Positions 34,867 to 44,531 of a stretch of 64,000 nucleotides of DNA are shown one piece after another. The notes under the pieces were generated by a model. It was given only the letters and a program-made list of their open reading frames with translations. It was not told the DNA's origin and ran no database searches. The DNA lies in contig JBKBUF010000016.1 of NCBI GenBank assembly GCA_046290815.1, positions 1 to 64,000 on the forward strand, read 5' to 3'. The stretch comes from JBKBUF01 sp046290815. GTDB taxonomy: Bacteria > Bacteroidota > Bacteroidia > Cytophagales > Cytophagaceae. Every line of letters begins with the position of its first letter. The first letter of the stretch is position 1. The position numbers were made by a program, and so were the translations under genes.

Positions 34867-37800
34867 ATGAGATTTCTTAACAACATTAGTATCAAAGCAA
34901 AACTGTTGCTTCTGACATTGATTTTGCTTGTTCCGCTTTTGGTATTTATTGGAGTAAATATCGAGCAGAGAGTGGACGACCAAAGAAGATTGAATATCAT
35001 TGAAAAAGAAATATCATACATTGAGCGGTTAAGATATTTAATTAATGTTCTGCAGGATGAGAGAGCATTAAGTGTATCCTTTGCCTCCACCGAAGGTAAA
35101 TTATTCAGAGCAAAGCTACTTGCAGCTCAAAAACAAACTGATGAGGAGATTGAAAGGATGCAGGCATATCTTTCTCAAAATGCTGCTGCTCCTACCATCC
35201 TGTTTTCCCTTCAACAAAATCTGAACATTCACAGAACGGAACTTGCCTCACTTAGCTTTGACTCCGTAAGGGTCGATTATTTTTATACCGGGTTAATAAT
35301 GCAATTCCTGAAAGAGGCAGATAAATCGTATAACCGAATTCCTGAAAGTGAGCTCAAGAAAGAAATTTATACCCTACTGTCAATCATGAATACCCGCGAA
35401 TATTTGGGAAGAATAAGATCCTTGTTGCTTAAAATAATCGCCACCGGGGATTTTTCGGTGAAGGAATACGGAGAGTTTTCTGTCAATAAAGCCACATTTG
35501 ATTTATATCTTAACAATTTTTATTCTGAGGCTAACAAGGACATAATGAGTTTTTATTCTCAGCAGATGCCTCATGAAAACCTGGAAAGCGTACTGCTGAT
35601 CATAAACCAGTTTTATAATTCCCATTCGCTGCTGGCCGTTAAACCGGACGCTAAGCAATGGTATGAAGTTGTCTCTCCTGTAATGGATGGCTTTGCTGAA
35701 ATTTCAGCATATACAATATCCAATTCCAGAAATAAGATCAATGTGCAATTGGCTACAGCCAGGAACAATCTTCTGATATATATATTGCTTTTGATTTTCC
35801 TTCTCGGGACTGCAGTATTCTTGTCATTTTATATCATCAGGACAATAGCTGTTTCACTTGAAAAATTAAGTCATGCTGCAGGTAGAATTGCAAACGGAGA
35901 TGTGGATGTGGAAATTAACCTTCCATATAATGATGAAATGGGTGCACTTGGACAAACCTTTCAGGAGATGGTTAGAAGTATCAATCTTTATGCCGCTTCA
36001 GCGGAAACAATAGGAAAAGGAAATTACGATGTGGCTGTTAAGGTTCGAAGTGAAAAAGATAAACTTGGCAATGCTTTATTCAAAATGAAATCTAATCTTA
36101 GACAATTATCAATTGTTGAAAGAAGAAAAAGCTGGTTTCTTTCAGGTGACAGAAAGCTCAATGATATTATGAGGGAAGAAAGAAATCTGGAAAAATTACC
36201 TGAGAAAATCATTTCGTTCCTGTGCAAATTTTTGCGTGCAGAGATTGGAGTTTTTTATCTTGCAGATGACTCTTATTTATCTGCTACAGGTATTCACGCT
36301 GCCGGACAGGATATCCTAAACAAGAAATTTGTTCTTAATGAAGGGTACCTTGGAGAAGCAATAAAAAGAAAACAAATTACTGTTTTGTCCGATCTTAAGG
36401 AAGATCATCTGGTTGTCAAAACTGGTTTAATTCAGGTACAAACCTCATCCTTAATATTAGTGCCTGTTTATTATGAATCAAACCTCCTGGGGCTTATTGA
36501 GCTTGCATTTGCTGATCAGTATAAAAAGCATGTATTGGACTTTCTGGAATCTGTTGTGACCAAGATTTCGGTAGTCATAAGTAATCTCAATTCTGAGATT
36601 CAAACAAGAGAGCTTCTGATGGAAACTCAAAATCAGGCCGAAGAACTGGAGGTTCAGCAGGAAGAGTTGAGACAAATAAATGAGGAATTGATTATTCAAA
36701 GAAATAAGTTGCAGGCTTCAGAAGAGGAAATACGGGCCAGTCAGGAAGAGCTTCAGGAAAAAAATGCAGAGTTGGAGGAAAAGGCAAATCAGCTTGAAGA
36801 ACAATACGAGGCGCTGCACCTTAAGAATAAAGAAGTAGAAGAGGCGAGAGAGTTGTTGGAGAAAAATATGAGGGAATTGGAACAGACATCAAAATACAAA
36901 TCAGAGTTCCTGGCCAATATGTCTCATGAACTCCGTACACCTTTGAATAGTGTTCTTATTCTTGCCAAAATATTATCAGAAAATAAAGATAAAAATCTAA
37001 CTGAAAAGCAGATTGAGTTTGCCAATGTGATATTCAATTCAGGAAATGATTTGCTGCATCTTATTAATGAGATATTAGACTTGTCCAAACTGGAAGCCGG
37101 AAAGGTGGTTTTGGAGTTTTCAGAATTTAAGGTTTCGGATTTAAGCATAGAAGAACAATTTCTGCCCTTGGCAAAAGATAAGGGATTGAAATTTTCCCTG
37201 AATATCGGTCAAGATCTTCCATCCATTAAAACAGATAAGTTCAGGTTAATGCAGATTCTTAAAAATCTGGTGAGTAATGCAATTAAATTTACTCCTGAAG
37301 GGGGCGAAGTAAAGATAAATGTATTTGATATGGAACCTGGGCAGATCCAAGATTTCAGGATAAGAGGGGGAGGGAAAGTTGTAGGATTTTCTGTGAAGGA
37401 TAATGGTATCGGAATTTCTAAAGATAAACTGGATAAAATTTTTGAAGCCTTCCATCAGGAAGATGCTTCTATTACCAGAAAATATGGTGGAACCGGGTTA
37501 GGTCTTTCAATAAGTCGTGAACTGGCAAGGTTGTTAGGAGGTGCAATACACGTAGAAAGTGAAATTGGAAAAGGGAGTACATTTACACTATTGTTGCCTG
37601 TAGAAAGTGTACGGGAAATTACTGTGCCGACAGAATTAAAAGAACAGAAAAAATTACCATTGCCGGTTCGTAAAAATGGGAAATCCGAAGGTAAAAAAAT
37701 TCTTATAGTAGAAGATGATCAAAATTTTGCAAAAATTTTGGATGAAGTAGCAAGAGCTAATAATTATTCTACCTTGAAAGCCTTTACAGGAGGAGAAGCG

Positions 37801-38844
37801 CTTGCCATTGTAGAGAAAGAAGATTTTGATGCTCTTATACTGGATTTAAATCTTCCTGATATGAAAGGATGGAAGATTGTTGATAAGCTAAAAGAAAAAG
37901 GAAAGGAGAATATTCCGGTGCATGTTATATCTGCAGAAGAACAGTATGATGCTCCTAAAGGGTTAACGGATTATGAGTTTAGTCTTAAGCCCCTTGATAA
38001 AAGTTCTTTAGAAAAAGTTTTTTCAGAATTGTTTTCCAGGAAGCTGGTTGAAAAAGTTTTGATTATAGAAGATAATCCTCAGCAAAATAATGCAATAAAG
38101 GAACTGCTTCTTACAAAAAACATTGATTCTGACCAGGCATACAGTGCGGGAGAAGCTCTGGAAAAGCTGAAGCAAAAATCCTATGAATGCATCATTGCCG
38201 ATTTGGAATTGCCGGATGTAAGAGAATATGATTTTCTGGAAAAGCTAAAGCAGGAGAAATTAAATGAAAATGTGCCCGTAGTTATCTATTCCGGAAAGGA
38301 CATCGGGAAAAAAGATGAAGAGATTTTAAAAAAATTTGCCAATACGATTATCATTAAGTCTCCATATTCATATGACAGATTAATGGCCGAGGTGAATCTG
38401 TTTTTGCATTCCATAAAAGGAACGACCAAGGGTAACTCAGAAGAGTTTACTTATCAAAGACCTGATACCTTGCTAAAAGGCAAAAAAGTGCTTTTGGTAG
38501 ATGATGACATCAGAAATATTTATGCTTTACACAGTGTGCTGGAGCAGGAGGGTATGGAAATAATAACTGCCTCCAACGGTCTTGAAGCGTTGGATGAATT
38601 GAAGAAAAATACAAATGTCGATATTGTATTGATGGATATCATGATGCCGGAAATGGACGGCCTGGAGGCTATCAGGAGAATACGGTCAGAAGATCGATAT
38701 AAAAGTTTGCCGATTATTGCCGTAACAGCCAAAGCAATGAAGGGAGATCGTGAGAGTTCCATTCAGGCAGGGGCATCTGATTATATATCCAAGCCTGTGG
38801 ATGTAAATAAACTTTTATCATTGATGAGGGTTTGGTTATACTAG
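34867..38844 (+). CDS. Hybrid sensor kinase: NIT-like ectodomain, HAMP, GAF, kinase, three receivers
   Basis: 1325 residues. First membrane helix ~11-32; ectodomain ~40-300 beginning LINVLQDERALSVSFASTEG and QKQTDEEIERM, which resembles the NIT nitrate/nitrite-sensing domain (LQ.ERG.S....S.G, Q...TD). Second helix ~302-325, HAMP ~326-380 (perhaps a second HAMP-like unit after it), GAF ~430-580, long coiled coil ~585-675. Kinase with H687 (SHELRTP) and ATPase domain ~790-910. Receivers ~942-1055, 1062-1180 and 1205-1325 with D993, D1112 and D1257. Its stop directly adjoins cheR. It probably senses nitrogen oxides or a related small anion and passes phosphate through several receivers; the output is not evident. 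Confidence 0.9.
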   Translation: MRFLNNISIKAKLLLLTLILLVPLLVFIGVNIEQRVDDQRRLNIIEKEISYIERLRYLINVLQDERALSVSFASTEGKLFRAKLLAAQKQTDEEIERMQAYLSQNAAAPTILFSLQQNLNIHRTELASLSFDSVRVDYFYTGLIMQFLKEADKSYNRIPESELKKEIYTLLSIMNTREYLGRIRSLLLKIIATGDFSVKEYGEFSVNKATFDLYLNNFYSEANKDIMSFYSQQMPHENLESVLLIINQFYNSHSLLAVKPDAKQWYEVVSPVMDGFAEISAYTISNSRNKINVQLATARNNLLIYILLLIFLLGTAVFLSFYIIRTIAVSLEKLSHAAGRIANGDVDVEINLPYNDEMGALGQTFQEMVRSINLYAASAETIGKGNYDVAVKVRSEKDKLGNALFKMKSNLRQLSIVERRKSWFLSGDRKLNDIMREERNLEKLPEKIISFLCKFLRAEIGVFYLADDSYLSATGIHAAGQDILNKKFVLNEGYLGEAIKRKQITVLSDLKEDHLVVKTGLIQVQTSSLILVPVYYESNLLGLIELAFADQYKKHVLDFLESVVTKISVVISNLNSEIQTRELLMETQNQAEELEVQQEELRQINEELIIQRNKLQASEEEIRASQEELQEKNAELEEKANQLEEQYEALHLKNKEVEEARELLEKNMRELEQTSKYKSEFLANMSHELRTPLNSVLILAKILSENKDKNLTEKQIEFANVIFNSGNDLLHLINEILDLSKLEAGKVVLEFSEFKVSDLSIEEQFLPLAKDKGLKFSLNIGQDLPSIKTDKFRLMQILKNLVSNAIKFTPEGGEVKINVFDMEPGQIQDFRIRGGGKVVGFSVKDNGIGISKDKLDKIFEAFHQEDASITRKYGGTGLGLSISRELARLLGGAIHVESEIGKGSTFTLLLPVESVREITVPTELKEQKKLPLPVRKNGKSEGKKILIVEDDQNFAKILDEVARANNYSTLKAFTGGEALAIVEKEDFDALILDLNLPDMKGWKIVDKLKEKGKENIPVHVISAEEQYDAPKGLTDYEFSLKPLDKSSLEKVFSELFSRKLVEKVLIIEDNPQQNNAIKELLLTKNIDSDQAYSAGEALEKLKQKSYECIIADLELPDVREYDFLEKLKQEKLNENVPVVIYSGKDIGKKDEEILKKFANTIIIKSPYSYDRLMAEVNLFLHSIKGTTKGNSEEFTYQRPDTLLKGKKVLLVDDDIRNIYALHSVLEQEGMEIITASNGLEALDELKKNTNVDIVLMDIMMPEMDGLEAIRRIRSEDRYKSLPIIAVTAKAMKGDRESSIQAGASDYISKPVDVNKLLSLMRVWLY

Positions 38845-39660
38845 ATGATTGCAGAAGAAAAGCTGATAGAGGAATTTCTAAATGAGATTTTCCTGAAATA
38901 TGGATATGATTTCAGAGAATATTCTACTGCATCCATTACAAGAAGAATCAAAAGATTCAAAGAGCTGAGGAGCGGAAAAAACTGGATAGAATTTCAGGAT
39001 CAGGTATTGACAGACGAAAAGTATTTCGGTGAATTCCTGCGTGAAGTTACTGTAAATGTCACCGAAATGTTTCGTGACCCATCCTTTTATAAGGCGTTGC
39101 GTGAACAGGTAATTCCTCAGTTAAAAACGTATCCCTTTATCCGAATATGGGATGCAGGATGCTCTACCGGTGAAGAGACGTATTCTCTGGCTATTCTTTT
39201 ATACGAAGAAGGATTGTATGATAAATGCCAGATATATGCAACTGATATAAATCAGCAGGTGGTAAAAAAGGCTAAAGAAGGTGTCTTTACTTTGCAGCAG
39301 ATAAAGGAGTTTACTTCTAATTACCATGCTTCAGGAGGGAAAGAAGAGTTTAGTAATTACTTTACTGCAAAATATAATAATGTTGTAATGCATGATTTTC
39401 TGAAAAAGAATATGGTCTTTTCGGCGCATAATCTTGTTTCAGACGGGTCATTCAATGAATTTCATTTGATTATATGCAGGAATGTTTTAATCTATTTTAA
39501 ACGGGAGCTGCAGGACAGGGTAATAAAATTATTCTATGAAAGTCTTCCTGCATTTGGTTTCCTTGGACTGGGTAATAAAGAAACGCTCTCTGTTTCCGAT
39601 TACAGAAATAAATTTATTGAAATTGATAAAATAGAAAAGATTTACAAAAGATCCGGTTGA
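38845..39660 (+). CDS. cheR: CheR-type protein glutamate methyltransferase
   Basis: 271 residues. N-terminal helical CheR_N (about 1-75), then an S-adenosylmethionine Rossmann domain with IWDAGCSTGEETYSLAI, YATDINQQV and LIICRNVLIYF. It methylates glutamates on receptor coiled coils in chemotaxis. No methyl-accepting receptor is encoded nearby, so the target may be the coiled coil of the adjoining hybrid kinase (inference). Start codon directly follows the kinase stop; its stop overlaps the cheB start (TGATG). Confidence 0.93.
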   Translation: MIAEEKLIEEFLNEIFLKYGYDFREYSTASITRRIKRFKELRSGKNWIEFQDQVLTDEKYFGEFLREVTVNVTEMFRDPSFYKALREQVIPQLKTYPFIRIWDAGCSTGEETYSLAILLYEEGLYDKCQIYATDINQQVVKKAKEGVFTLQQIKEFTSNYHASGGKEEFSNYFTAKYNNVVMHDFLKKNMVFSAHNLVSDGSFNEFHLIICRNVLIYFKRELQDRVIKLFYESLPAFGFLGLGNKETLSVSDYRNKFIEIDKIEKIYKRSG

Positions 39661-40232
39661 TGTTAAAGAAAGATTACAAATTGGTGGTAATCGGAGGTAG
39701 CCTTGGAGGAATGGATGGAGTTATAACTATACTATCACGATTGCCTGAAGATTTTAAGATCCCGATTGTAATTGCTTTGCATCGAATGAAGAATGTCAAA
39801 AGCAGCCTTGAGGAGTTGATACAAAAAAAAGTAAAGCTAAAGGTAAACGGTGCTGAAGATAAAATGAAAATTGCAAGTGGCAATGTATATATTGCTCCGG
39901 CAAACTATCATTTATTAATTGAAAAAGACGGAACACTTTCTCTTGACAATGCCGGTTCGGTCAATTATTCCAAACCAAGCATTGATTTACTTTTTGAAAG
40001 CGCAGCATGGTGTTGTAAACATCATGTAGTAGGTATTTTGCTAACAGGGGCTAATGCCGATGGAAGTGCAGGATTACATGCTATCAAAGAGGCAGGGGGG
40101 ATTACTATAGTTCAGGATCCTCTGGAATCAGTCGCTCCGACAATGCCGTTGAATGCCATTAGGAGATTTGATGTTGGCAATATATGTACACTTGATCAGA
40201 TTGCTGAATTGTTAATTAAAATGAACCAATGA
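39660..40232 (+). CDS. cheB: CheB-type methylesterase domain protein
   Basis: 190 residues from the ATG at 39660. Only the methylesterase domain is present; the N-terminal receiver of classical CheB is absent. Triad by motif: Ser in GGSLGGMDG, His in ALHRMKN, Asp in GANADGSAG. It would remove methyl groups or deamidate glutamines on targets of the neighbouring CheR. Overlaps cheR by one base and the next gene by four (ATGA), so all four signalling genes are translationally linked. Confidence 0.92.
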   Translation: MLKKDYKLVVIGGSLGGMDGVITILSRLPEDFKIPIVIALHRMKNVKSSLEELIQKKVKLKVNGAEDKMKIASGNVYIAPANYHLLIEKDGTLSLDNAGSVNYSKPSIDLLFESAAWCCKHHVVGILLTGANADGSAGLHAIKEAGGITIVQDPLESVAPTMPLNAIRRFDVGNICTLDQIAELLIKMNQ

Positions 40233-41815
40233 GAGATTCAGGTAAGATTAATATTTTACTGGTAGACGATAAGAAGCAAAACCTGCTTTCTCTGGAGAGT
40301 CTTTTGGAGGATGTAGAACAGAATGTTCATTTTATTTCTGTTACTTCCGGTGAAGAGGCTTTAAAAGTTGCCATTTCGGAAGAGATTGCACTTATTCTGC
40401 TCGATGTACAAATGCCCGGCATGGGAGGATATGAAGTGGTCGCTACTTTAAAGAAAAGCATCAAGACAAGAAATATTCCGGTTATTTTTGTTACAGCTTT
40501 GAACTACGATACCTCCTATATAGAAAAAGGCTATGAATTCGGGGCGGTAGATTATCTGTTCAAGCCTTTGAATCCTGTAATCACCAAGTCCAAAGTCAAT
40601 GCATTTATACAGATGTATCTACACCGGAAAGAGTTGGAGCAAAAAAATATAGAACTTCAGAATCTGGGGTTGCTTGTAAAAAATACCAAAGATTACATGT
40701 GTATTCTTACAGAGAATGATTTAAGTTTTATTGCTCTTAATCCATCCTTTCTTTCAAAAACACAATTGGTGTCCCATCAGCTTTATGACAAACCGGCGGA
40801 TTTGACCGGCCTTTTTTCTCCGGAATTGTTAAGGCTTCTGAGAGAGGCAGAGAAAAAAAGGGCAGGAAATATTTTATTTGAGGATAAAATTACTGCTGGT
40901 AGTAATGAACAGATCTGGGTGAGTTGGTCTTTTGTGCTTGAGAATGGAAAATGGTATGGCAACGGTAGAGATGTCTCAGAAAAAAAGAAAGCAGAGGATG
41001 CTTTAAATACTGCTTACCTTGAATTAGAACAAAAGGTGAAGGATAGAACTTCTGAATTAGTGAAAATTAATGCAGAGTTGAAAAATGAGATTGACAAAAG
41101 ATCAAGAGTTGAGCAGGAGCTGAAGTTATACAATGAAAAGTTAATTAAAACCAATGAAGAGCTTGATAACTTTGTGTATACTGCTTCCCACGATTTGAAA
41201 CTCCCGATAGCAAACATGGAAGGTCTTGTCAATACATTGGCAGAAGAGCTTGAACTAACGGGTGAGTTAAGTACTATTATGGAAATGCTTAATCATTCTG
41301 TTGTACAATTAAAAACCACTGTTCAGGATCTCTTAAACATTATTCAGATACAAAAGAAAGGGAAGACAGATGTGGAATTATTGGATTGCCAGAGCATAAT
41401 TGATGAAATAAAATTTAGTATAAAGGATCTTATACAGGAGAGCGGGGTGGAAATAATAGAAGAGCTGGATTGCAATGAAGTAAAATTAAATAAGGCTGAT
41501 CTGAAAAGTATCTTGTATAATCTAATAAGCAACAGCATTAAATACAGGTCGCCATTGAGAAATCCATTTGTCCGGATTTTTATTCGCAGTACAGAGGAGC
41601 ATACAATTATCAGTATTATTGATAACGGTCTCGGAATACCTGAAGAAAATCAAAATAAGATTTTTCAGATGTTTAAGCGGGCACACGATCATGTGGAGGG
41701 TAGCGGAATAGGTTTGTACATTGTAAAACGGACTGTTGAAAAATACGGTGGATTTATTGAGGTAATAAGCCAGGAAAACAAAGGTACAGAGTTTAAGATT
41801 TACTTTAATAAGTAG
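40229..41815 (+). CDS. Receiver-PAS-histidine kinase
   Basis: 528 residues. Receiver ~8-130 with D59 (LILLDVQMPGMGG), PAS-like domain ~148-250 ending in EKKKAEDAL, coiled coil ~255-310. Kinase with H321 (ASHDLKLPIANMEG), and an ATPase domain with LISNSIKYRS, IIDNGLGIP and GSGIGLYIVKR. Cytoplasmic: no membrane helix. An input receiver at the front suggests it takes phosphate from the large hybrid kinase upstream (inference). Its ATG overlaps the cheB stop. No output regulator is present in the operon. Confidence 0.92.
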   Translation: MRDSGKINILLVDDKKQNLLSLESLLEDVEQNVHFISVTSGEEALKVAISEEIALILLDVQMPGMGGYEVVATLKKSIKTRNIPVIFVTALNYDTSYIEKGYEFGAVDYLFKPLNPVITKSKVNAFIQMYLHRKELEQKNIELQNLGLLVKNTKDYMCILTENDLSFIALNPSFLSKTQLVSHQLYDKPADLTGLFSPELLRLLREAEKKRAGNILFEDKITAGSNEQIWVSWSFVLENGKWYGNGRDVSEKKKAEDALNTAYLELEQKVKDRTSELVKINAELKNEIDKRSRVEQELKLYNEKLIKTNEELDNFVYTASHDLKLPIANMEGLVNTLAEELELTGELSTIMEMLNHSVVQLKTTVQDLLNIIQIQKKGKTDVELLDCQSIIDEIKFSIKDLIQESGVEIIEELDCNEVKLNKADLKSILYNLISNSIKYRSPLRNPFVRIFIRSTEEHTIISIIDNGLGIPEENQNKIFQMFKRAHDHVEGSGIGLYIVKRTVEKYGGFIEVISQENKGTEFKIYFNK

Positions 41816-41821
41816 TTTTTA

Positions 41822-42868
41822 TTAATGCCACTTATAAATTTTTAGTCCTGCATAAAAGAAGGCAATTCCCTGTAAAATCAGAATAACAGAGGGAGTAATT
41901 ATCCCGGCAATTCCGGTTCCTTCGGTTACAACAGTCCTCAATCCGTCGGCCAGCATCGTCAGGGGTAAAGCTTTGATTATTGGCAAGGCCCACTCAGGAA
42001 AGTTTTGATAGGAGAAAAATATTCCGGATAGAATCATCATTGGTAGTGTTACGGCATTAATTATCCCGTTGGCAATTTCTGTATTGGAAACTCTGGAGGA
42101 TACTAGAATGGCCATTCCTGAAAAGCTGATCAGACCGGCAAGAAAAATTGTAGTCAGAGCCGTGAAGGAACCGGTTATAGTTACATTAAAATAAAAGTAG
42201 CCGAACCCAAATAGAATGGCAGCTTCAATTACAGTGATTAAAAGTCTTGTAGCAAATTGTGCAACCAGGAAGTCGCTTTTTCTCATTGGAGTTGCGATCA
42301 TTCTTCGTAGTAATTTTTTGATTCTGTAATCAATAAGTGTCCAGCTGATTCCCCATATGCAACTGTTCATTATGCCCATCGCAATAAGGCCCGGTAAGAG
42401 AAAGTCAATGTATCTGCTTCCGGGAGTATGTACTTTGACAATTTTGCTTTTCTGATCAGCTTCCCGACGTTTTCTAAACTCTCTGTCAATAATAAGGTAA
42501 GTATTTTGTGCTTCCGGATTATTCGGGTCAAAGTGAAATGTTAGCTGCCCGGGTGAGGTTTCAACATAAAGGCTAATTTCTCCTTTTCTTAAGGCGCTAA
42601 CTGCTTCGTCATTGGTTCCGTAAATAAATTTTATTCTGGTAGGAGATCCGATGTCCGCTGCAAGTAACTCTTCAAAACTGTTTTTCATTTCCGTTCCAAT
42701 ATCACCGGTCATCATCACTGTTCTTCTGCTTTCGATCTTCTGAGTAAAAGCAATGCCAAGTATCCATGCCATTAATACAGGAAAACCTATTGCCCAGAAT
42801 AGTACTCCCGGTTCTCTTAAGAAGGACTTGATCTGAACTGAGATTAATTGTAGTACCGGATTATTCAT
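41822..42868 (-). CDS. ABC-2 type transporter permease
   Basis: 348 residues. One N-terminal membrane helix, a large extracytoplasmic loop (about 45-165), then five helices, the ABC-2/YhgE-like layout. It starts 8 bases inside the end of the ATPase gene, so they form an exporter pair. Substrate unknown: small lipophilic compounds or polymers are typical. The gene converges on the kinase gene with a 6-base gap. Confidence 0.9.
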   Translation of the reverse strand: MNNPVLQLISVQIKSFLREPGVLFWAIGFPVLMAWILGIAFTQKIESRRTVMMTGDIGTEMKNSFEELLAADIGSPTRIKFIYGTNDEAVSALRKGEISLYVETSPGQLTFHFDPNNPEAQNTYLIIDREFRKRREADQKSKIVKVHTPGSRYIDFLLPGLIAMGIMNSCIWGISWTLIDYRIKKLLRRMIATPMRKSDFLVAQFATRLLITVIEAAILFGFGYFYFNVTITGSFTALTTIFLAGLISFSGMAILVSSRVSNTEIANGIINAVTLPMMILSGIFFSYQNFPEWALPIIKALPLTMLADGLRTVVTEGTGIAGIITPSVILILQGIAFFYAGLKIYKWH

Positions 42869-43811
42869 GCAGTTTCCTTCCTGTTAAAGTAATGAATAAA
42901 TCATCCAGTTTCATTTTTCTGCACTCTATATCTAGTGGTTTAATATCTTCCATTTGAAGTATGTTAAAAAAATGAGGCAGACTTTCTTCTATTCTGTTTA
43001 CTGCGGCCGTGCCTTTGGTGCCGGGTATTTCCCATTGCAATTTTCGCAGTCCTGTAAGTTCTTTCAGGTTGAATTTAATTTTTTTATTCAATGAAAAGCT
43101 TATGATATCACCTTTAGCATATTTGGCCAATAAGTCATTTAGCCTGCCTTCTGCTATAAACTTTCCTTTATCCATGATAATGATTCTGTCACAAAGGTAT
43201 TCTGCCTCCTCCATATAGTGTGTTGTCAGAATCATTGAGGTAGATTCAGATCTTTTTAACTGATTCAGGATTTCCCAAATCTCTCTTCTGGCATTAGGGT
43301 CCAGACCTGTTGTGGGTTCGTCAAGTAGTAAAACTTTTGGTTTGTTTAGAAGTGCCACTCCAAGCGCAAGCTTTTGTCTTTGTCCGCCCGACAAATTAAC
43401 TACATAACTATCTTGTTTATCATTCAGTCTGATTATTTTTAATATTTCTTCAATCCGTTCTTCTGGTAGATTGTAGAATGAGCCAAACATTCTCAACGTT
43501 TCTTTTGCGGTTAGTTTGTCGATAAATTTCGTTTCCTGCAAAGAGATGCCTAGTATGGAATGTATAAAGCGTTCATCAGTTTCCCATTTCTTTCCTGCAA
43601 TTGTAATTTCCCCTTCATCCTGTTTCTGCAATCCTTCTATCATTTCTATTAAAGTGGTTTTGCCTGCACCATTAGGCCCAAGGAGTGCAAGAAATTCACC
43701 TTTATAAACATTGAAAGAAACACTTTTAACAGCTTCCAGATTTTTAAAAGCCTTTTTTACATTTTGTACTTCTATAATAGTTTCTTTGTTCTCCTTGCTT
43801 TTTTTTTTCAT
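42861..43811 (-). CDS. ABC transporter ATP-binding protein
   Basis: 316 residues. Walker A GPNGAGKTTL, Q-loop GISLQETKF, signature LSGGQRQ, Walker B VLLLDEPTTGLD, switch His in TTHYME. An additional ~80-residue C-terminal part (DUF4162-like) is usual for drug/linearmycin-type ATPases. Powers the permease encoded immediately downstream. Confidence 0.94.
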   Translation of the reverse strand: MKKKSKENKETIIEVQNVKKAFKNLEAVKSVSFNVYKGEFLALLGPNGAGKTTLIEMIEGLQKQDEGEITIAGKKWETDERFIHSILGISLQETKFIDKLTAKETLRMFGSFYNLPEERIEEILKIIRLNDKQDSYVVNLSGGQRQKLALGVALLNKPKVLLLDEPTTGLDPNARREIWEILNQLKRSESTSMILTTHYMEEAEYLCDRIIIMDKGKFIAEGRLNDLLAKYAKGDIISFSLNKKIKFNLKELTGLRKLQWEIPGTKGTAAVNRIEESLPHFFNILQMEDIKPLDIECRKMKLDDLFITLTGRKLHE

Positions 43812-43826
43812 GGACTAAAAGTAAGA

Positions 43827-44414
43827 TTAGCAGTCCTCGCAACTGATGCTTATAGTTGCTATAACAGCGTTCTCGGGTTTAGGTGAAGTGGTTGAAAAAA
43901 TAAATTTTTCATCCTGATTTCGGACAGTAAATGTTACGCCTTCTTTTTGGCTGAAGATTGTTTTTGTTTTTGAGTCATAGACCAATGAATCTGATTGGGC
44001 AGCTGTAGAAAGTTTCATGCCTGCACCAATATTATTTTTTGTTTTCAGTGAAGGACTGTTTGTTGAAATAAAAGATATTATACCTACGGTATTAATACTT
44101 TCTGCTATTATCCAGGTCTGATCTTTCAATGTTATTTTTTTTCCTTCCCAAGTTTTTCCGTTACGGTATATTTCCATATCTGCATTTTCCGGATAATTAA
44201 GATCTATGGTTTTCAATTTATCCCCTAAAATAATTTTGCCCATTCCTACAGAAGTGATCATAGAGTCATTTAGTGGAAGATCCGGATTTCCGGAAGGTTT
44301 TTTCCACTCACTTATAATAACCTGGTTTTCCTGTTCAGGTTGTTGGTCTTGCTGTTCAGAACTACACGAGAAGAGGATTATATGACTTATAACTAGTGCT
44401 TTATAAAATTTCAT
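43827..44414 (-). CDS. Lipoprotein of unknown function
   Basis: 195 residues. Lipoprotein signal ending at Cys in IILFSCSSEQQDQQ, a Gln/Glu-rich linker, then a beta-rich domain with no recognised family. It ends 15 bases before the ABC ATPase gene on the same strand, so it may belong with the exporter, but nothing in its sequence shows a role. Confidence 0.7.
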   Translation of the reverse strand: MKFYKALVISHIILFSCSSEQQDQQPEQENQVIISEWKKPSGNPDLPLNDSMITSVGMGKIILGDKLKTIDLNYPENADMEIYRNGKTWEGKKITLKDQTWIIAESINTVGIISFISTNSPSLKTKNNIGAGMKLSTAAQSDSLVYDSKTKTIFSQKEGVTFTVRNQDEKFIFSTTSPKPENAVIATISISCEDC

Positions 44415-44491
44415 TGTTCAAAAAAAATATAACTTTCGGGAAATTTAAGTAAAAATATTACCTCCCTGAAAGATAAAGGTTTAAGTTTTCT

Positions 44492-44499
44492 TAATTTTG
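44492..44499 (+). promoter_or_regulatory. -7 element of the first collagen-like gene
   Basis: TAATTTTG is an exact match to TAnnTTTG, 33 bases before the ATG. No clear -33 TTTG is seen at the expected distance. Confidence 0.4.
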
Positions 44500-44531
44500 A
44501 TGCTTCTTAAACCACACTAAATAATAAAACT

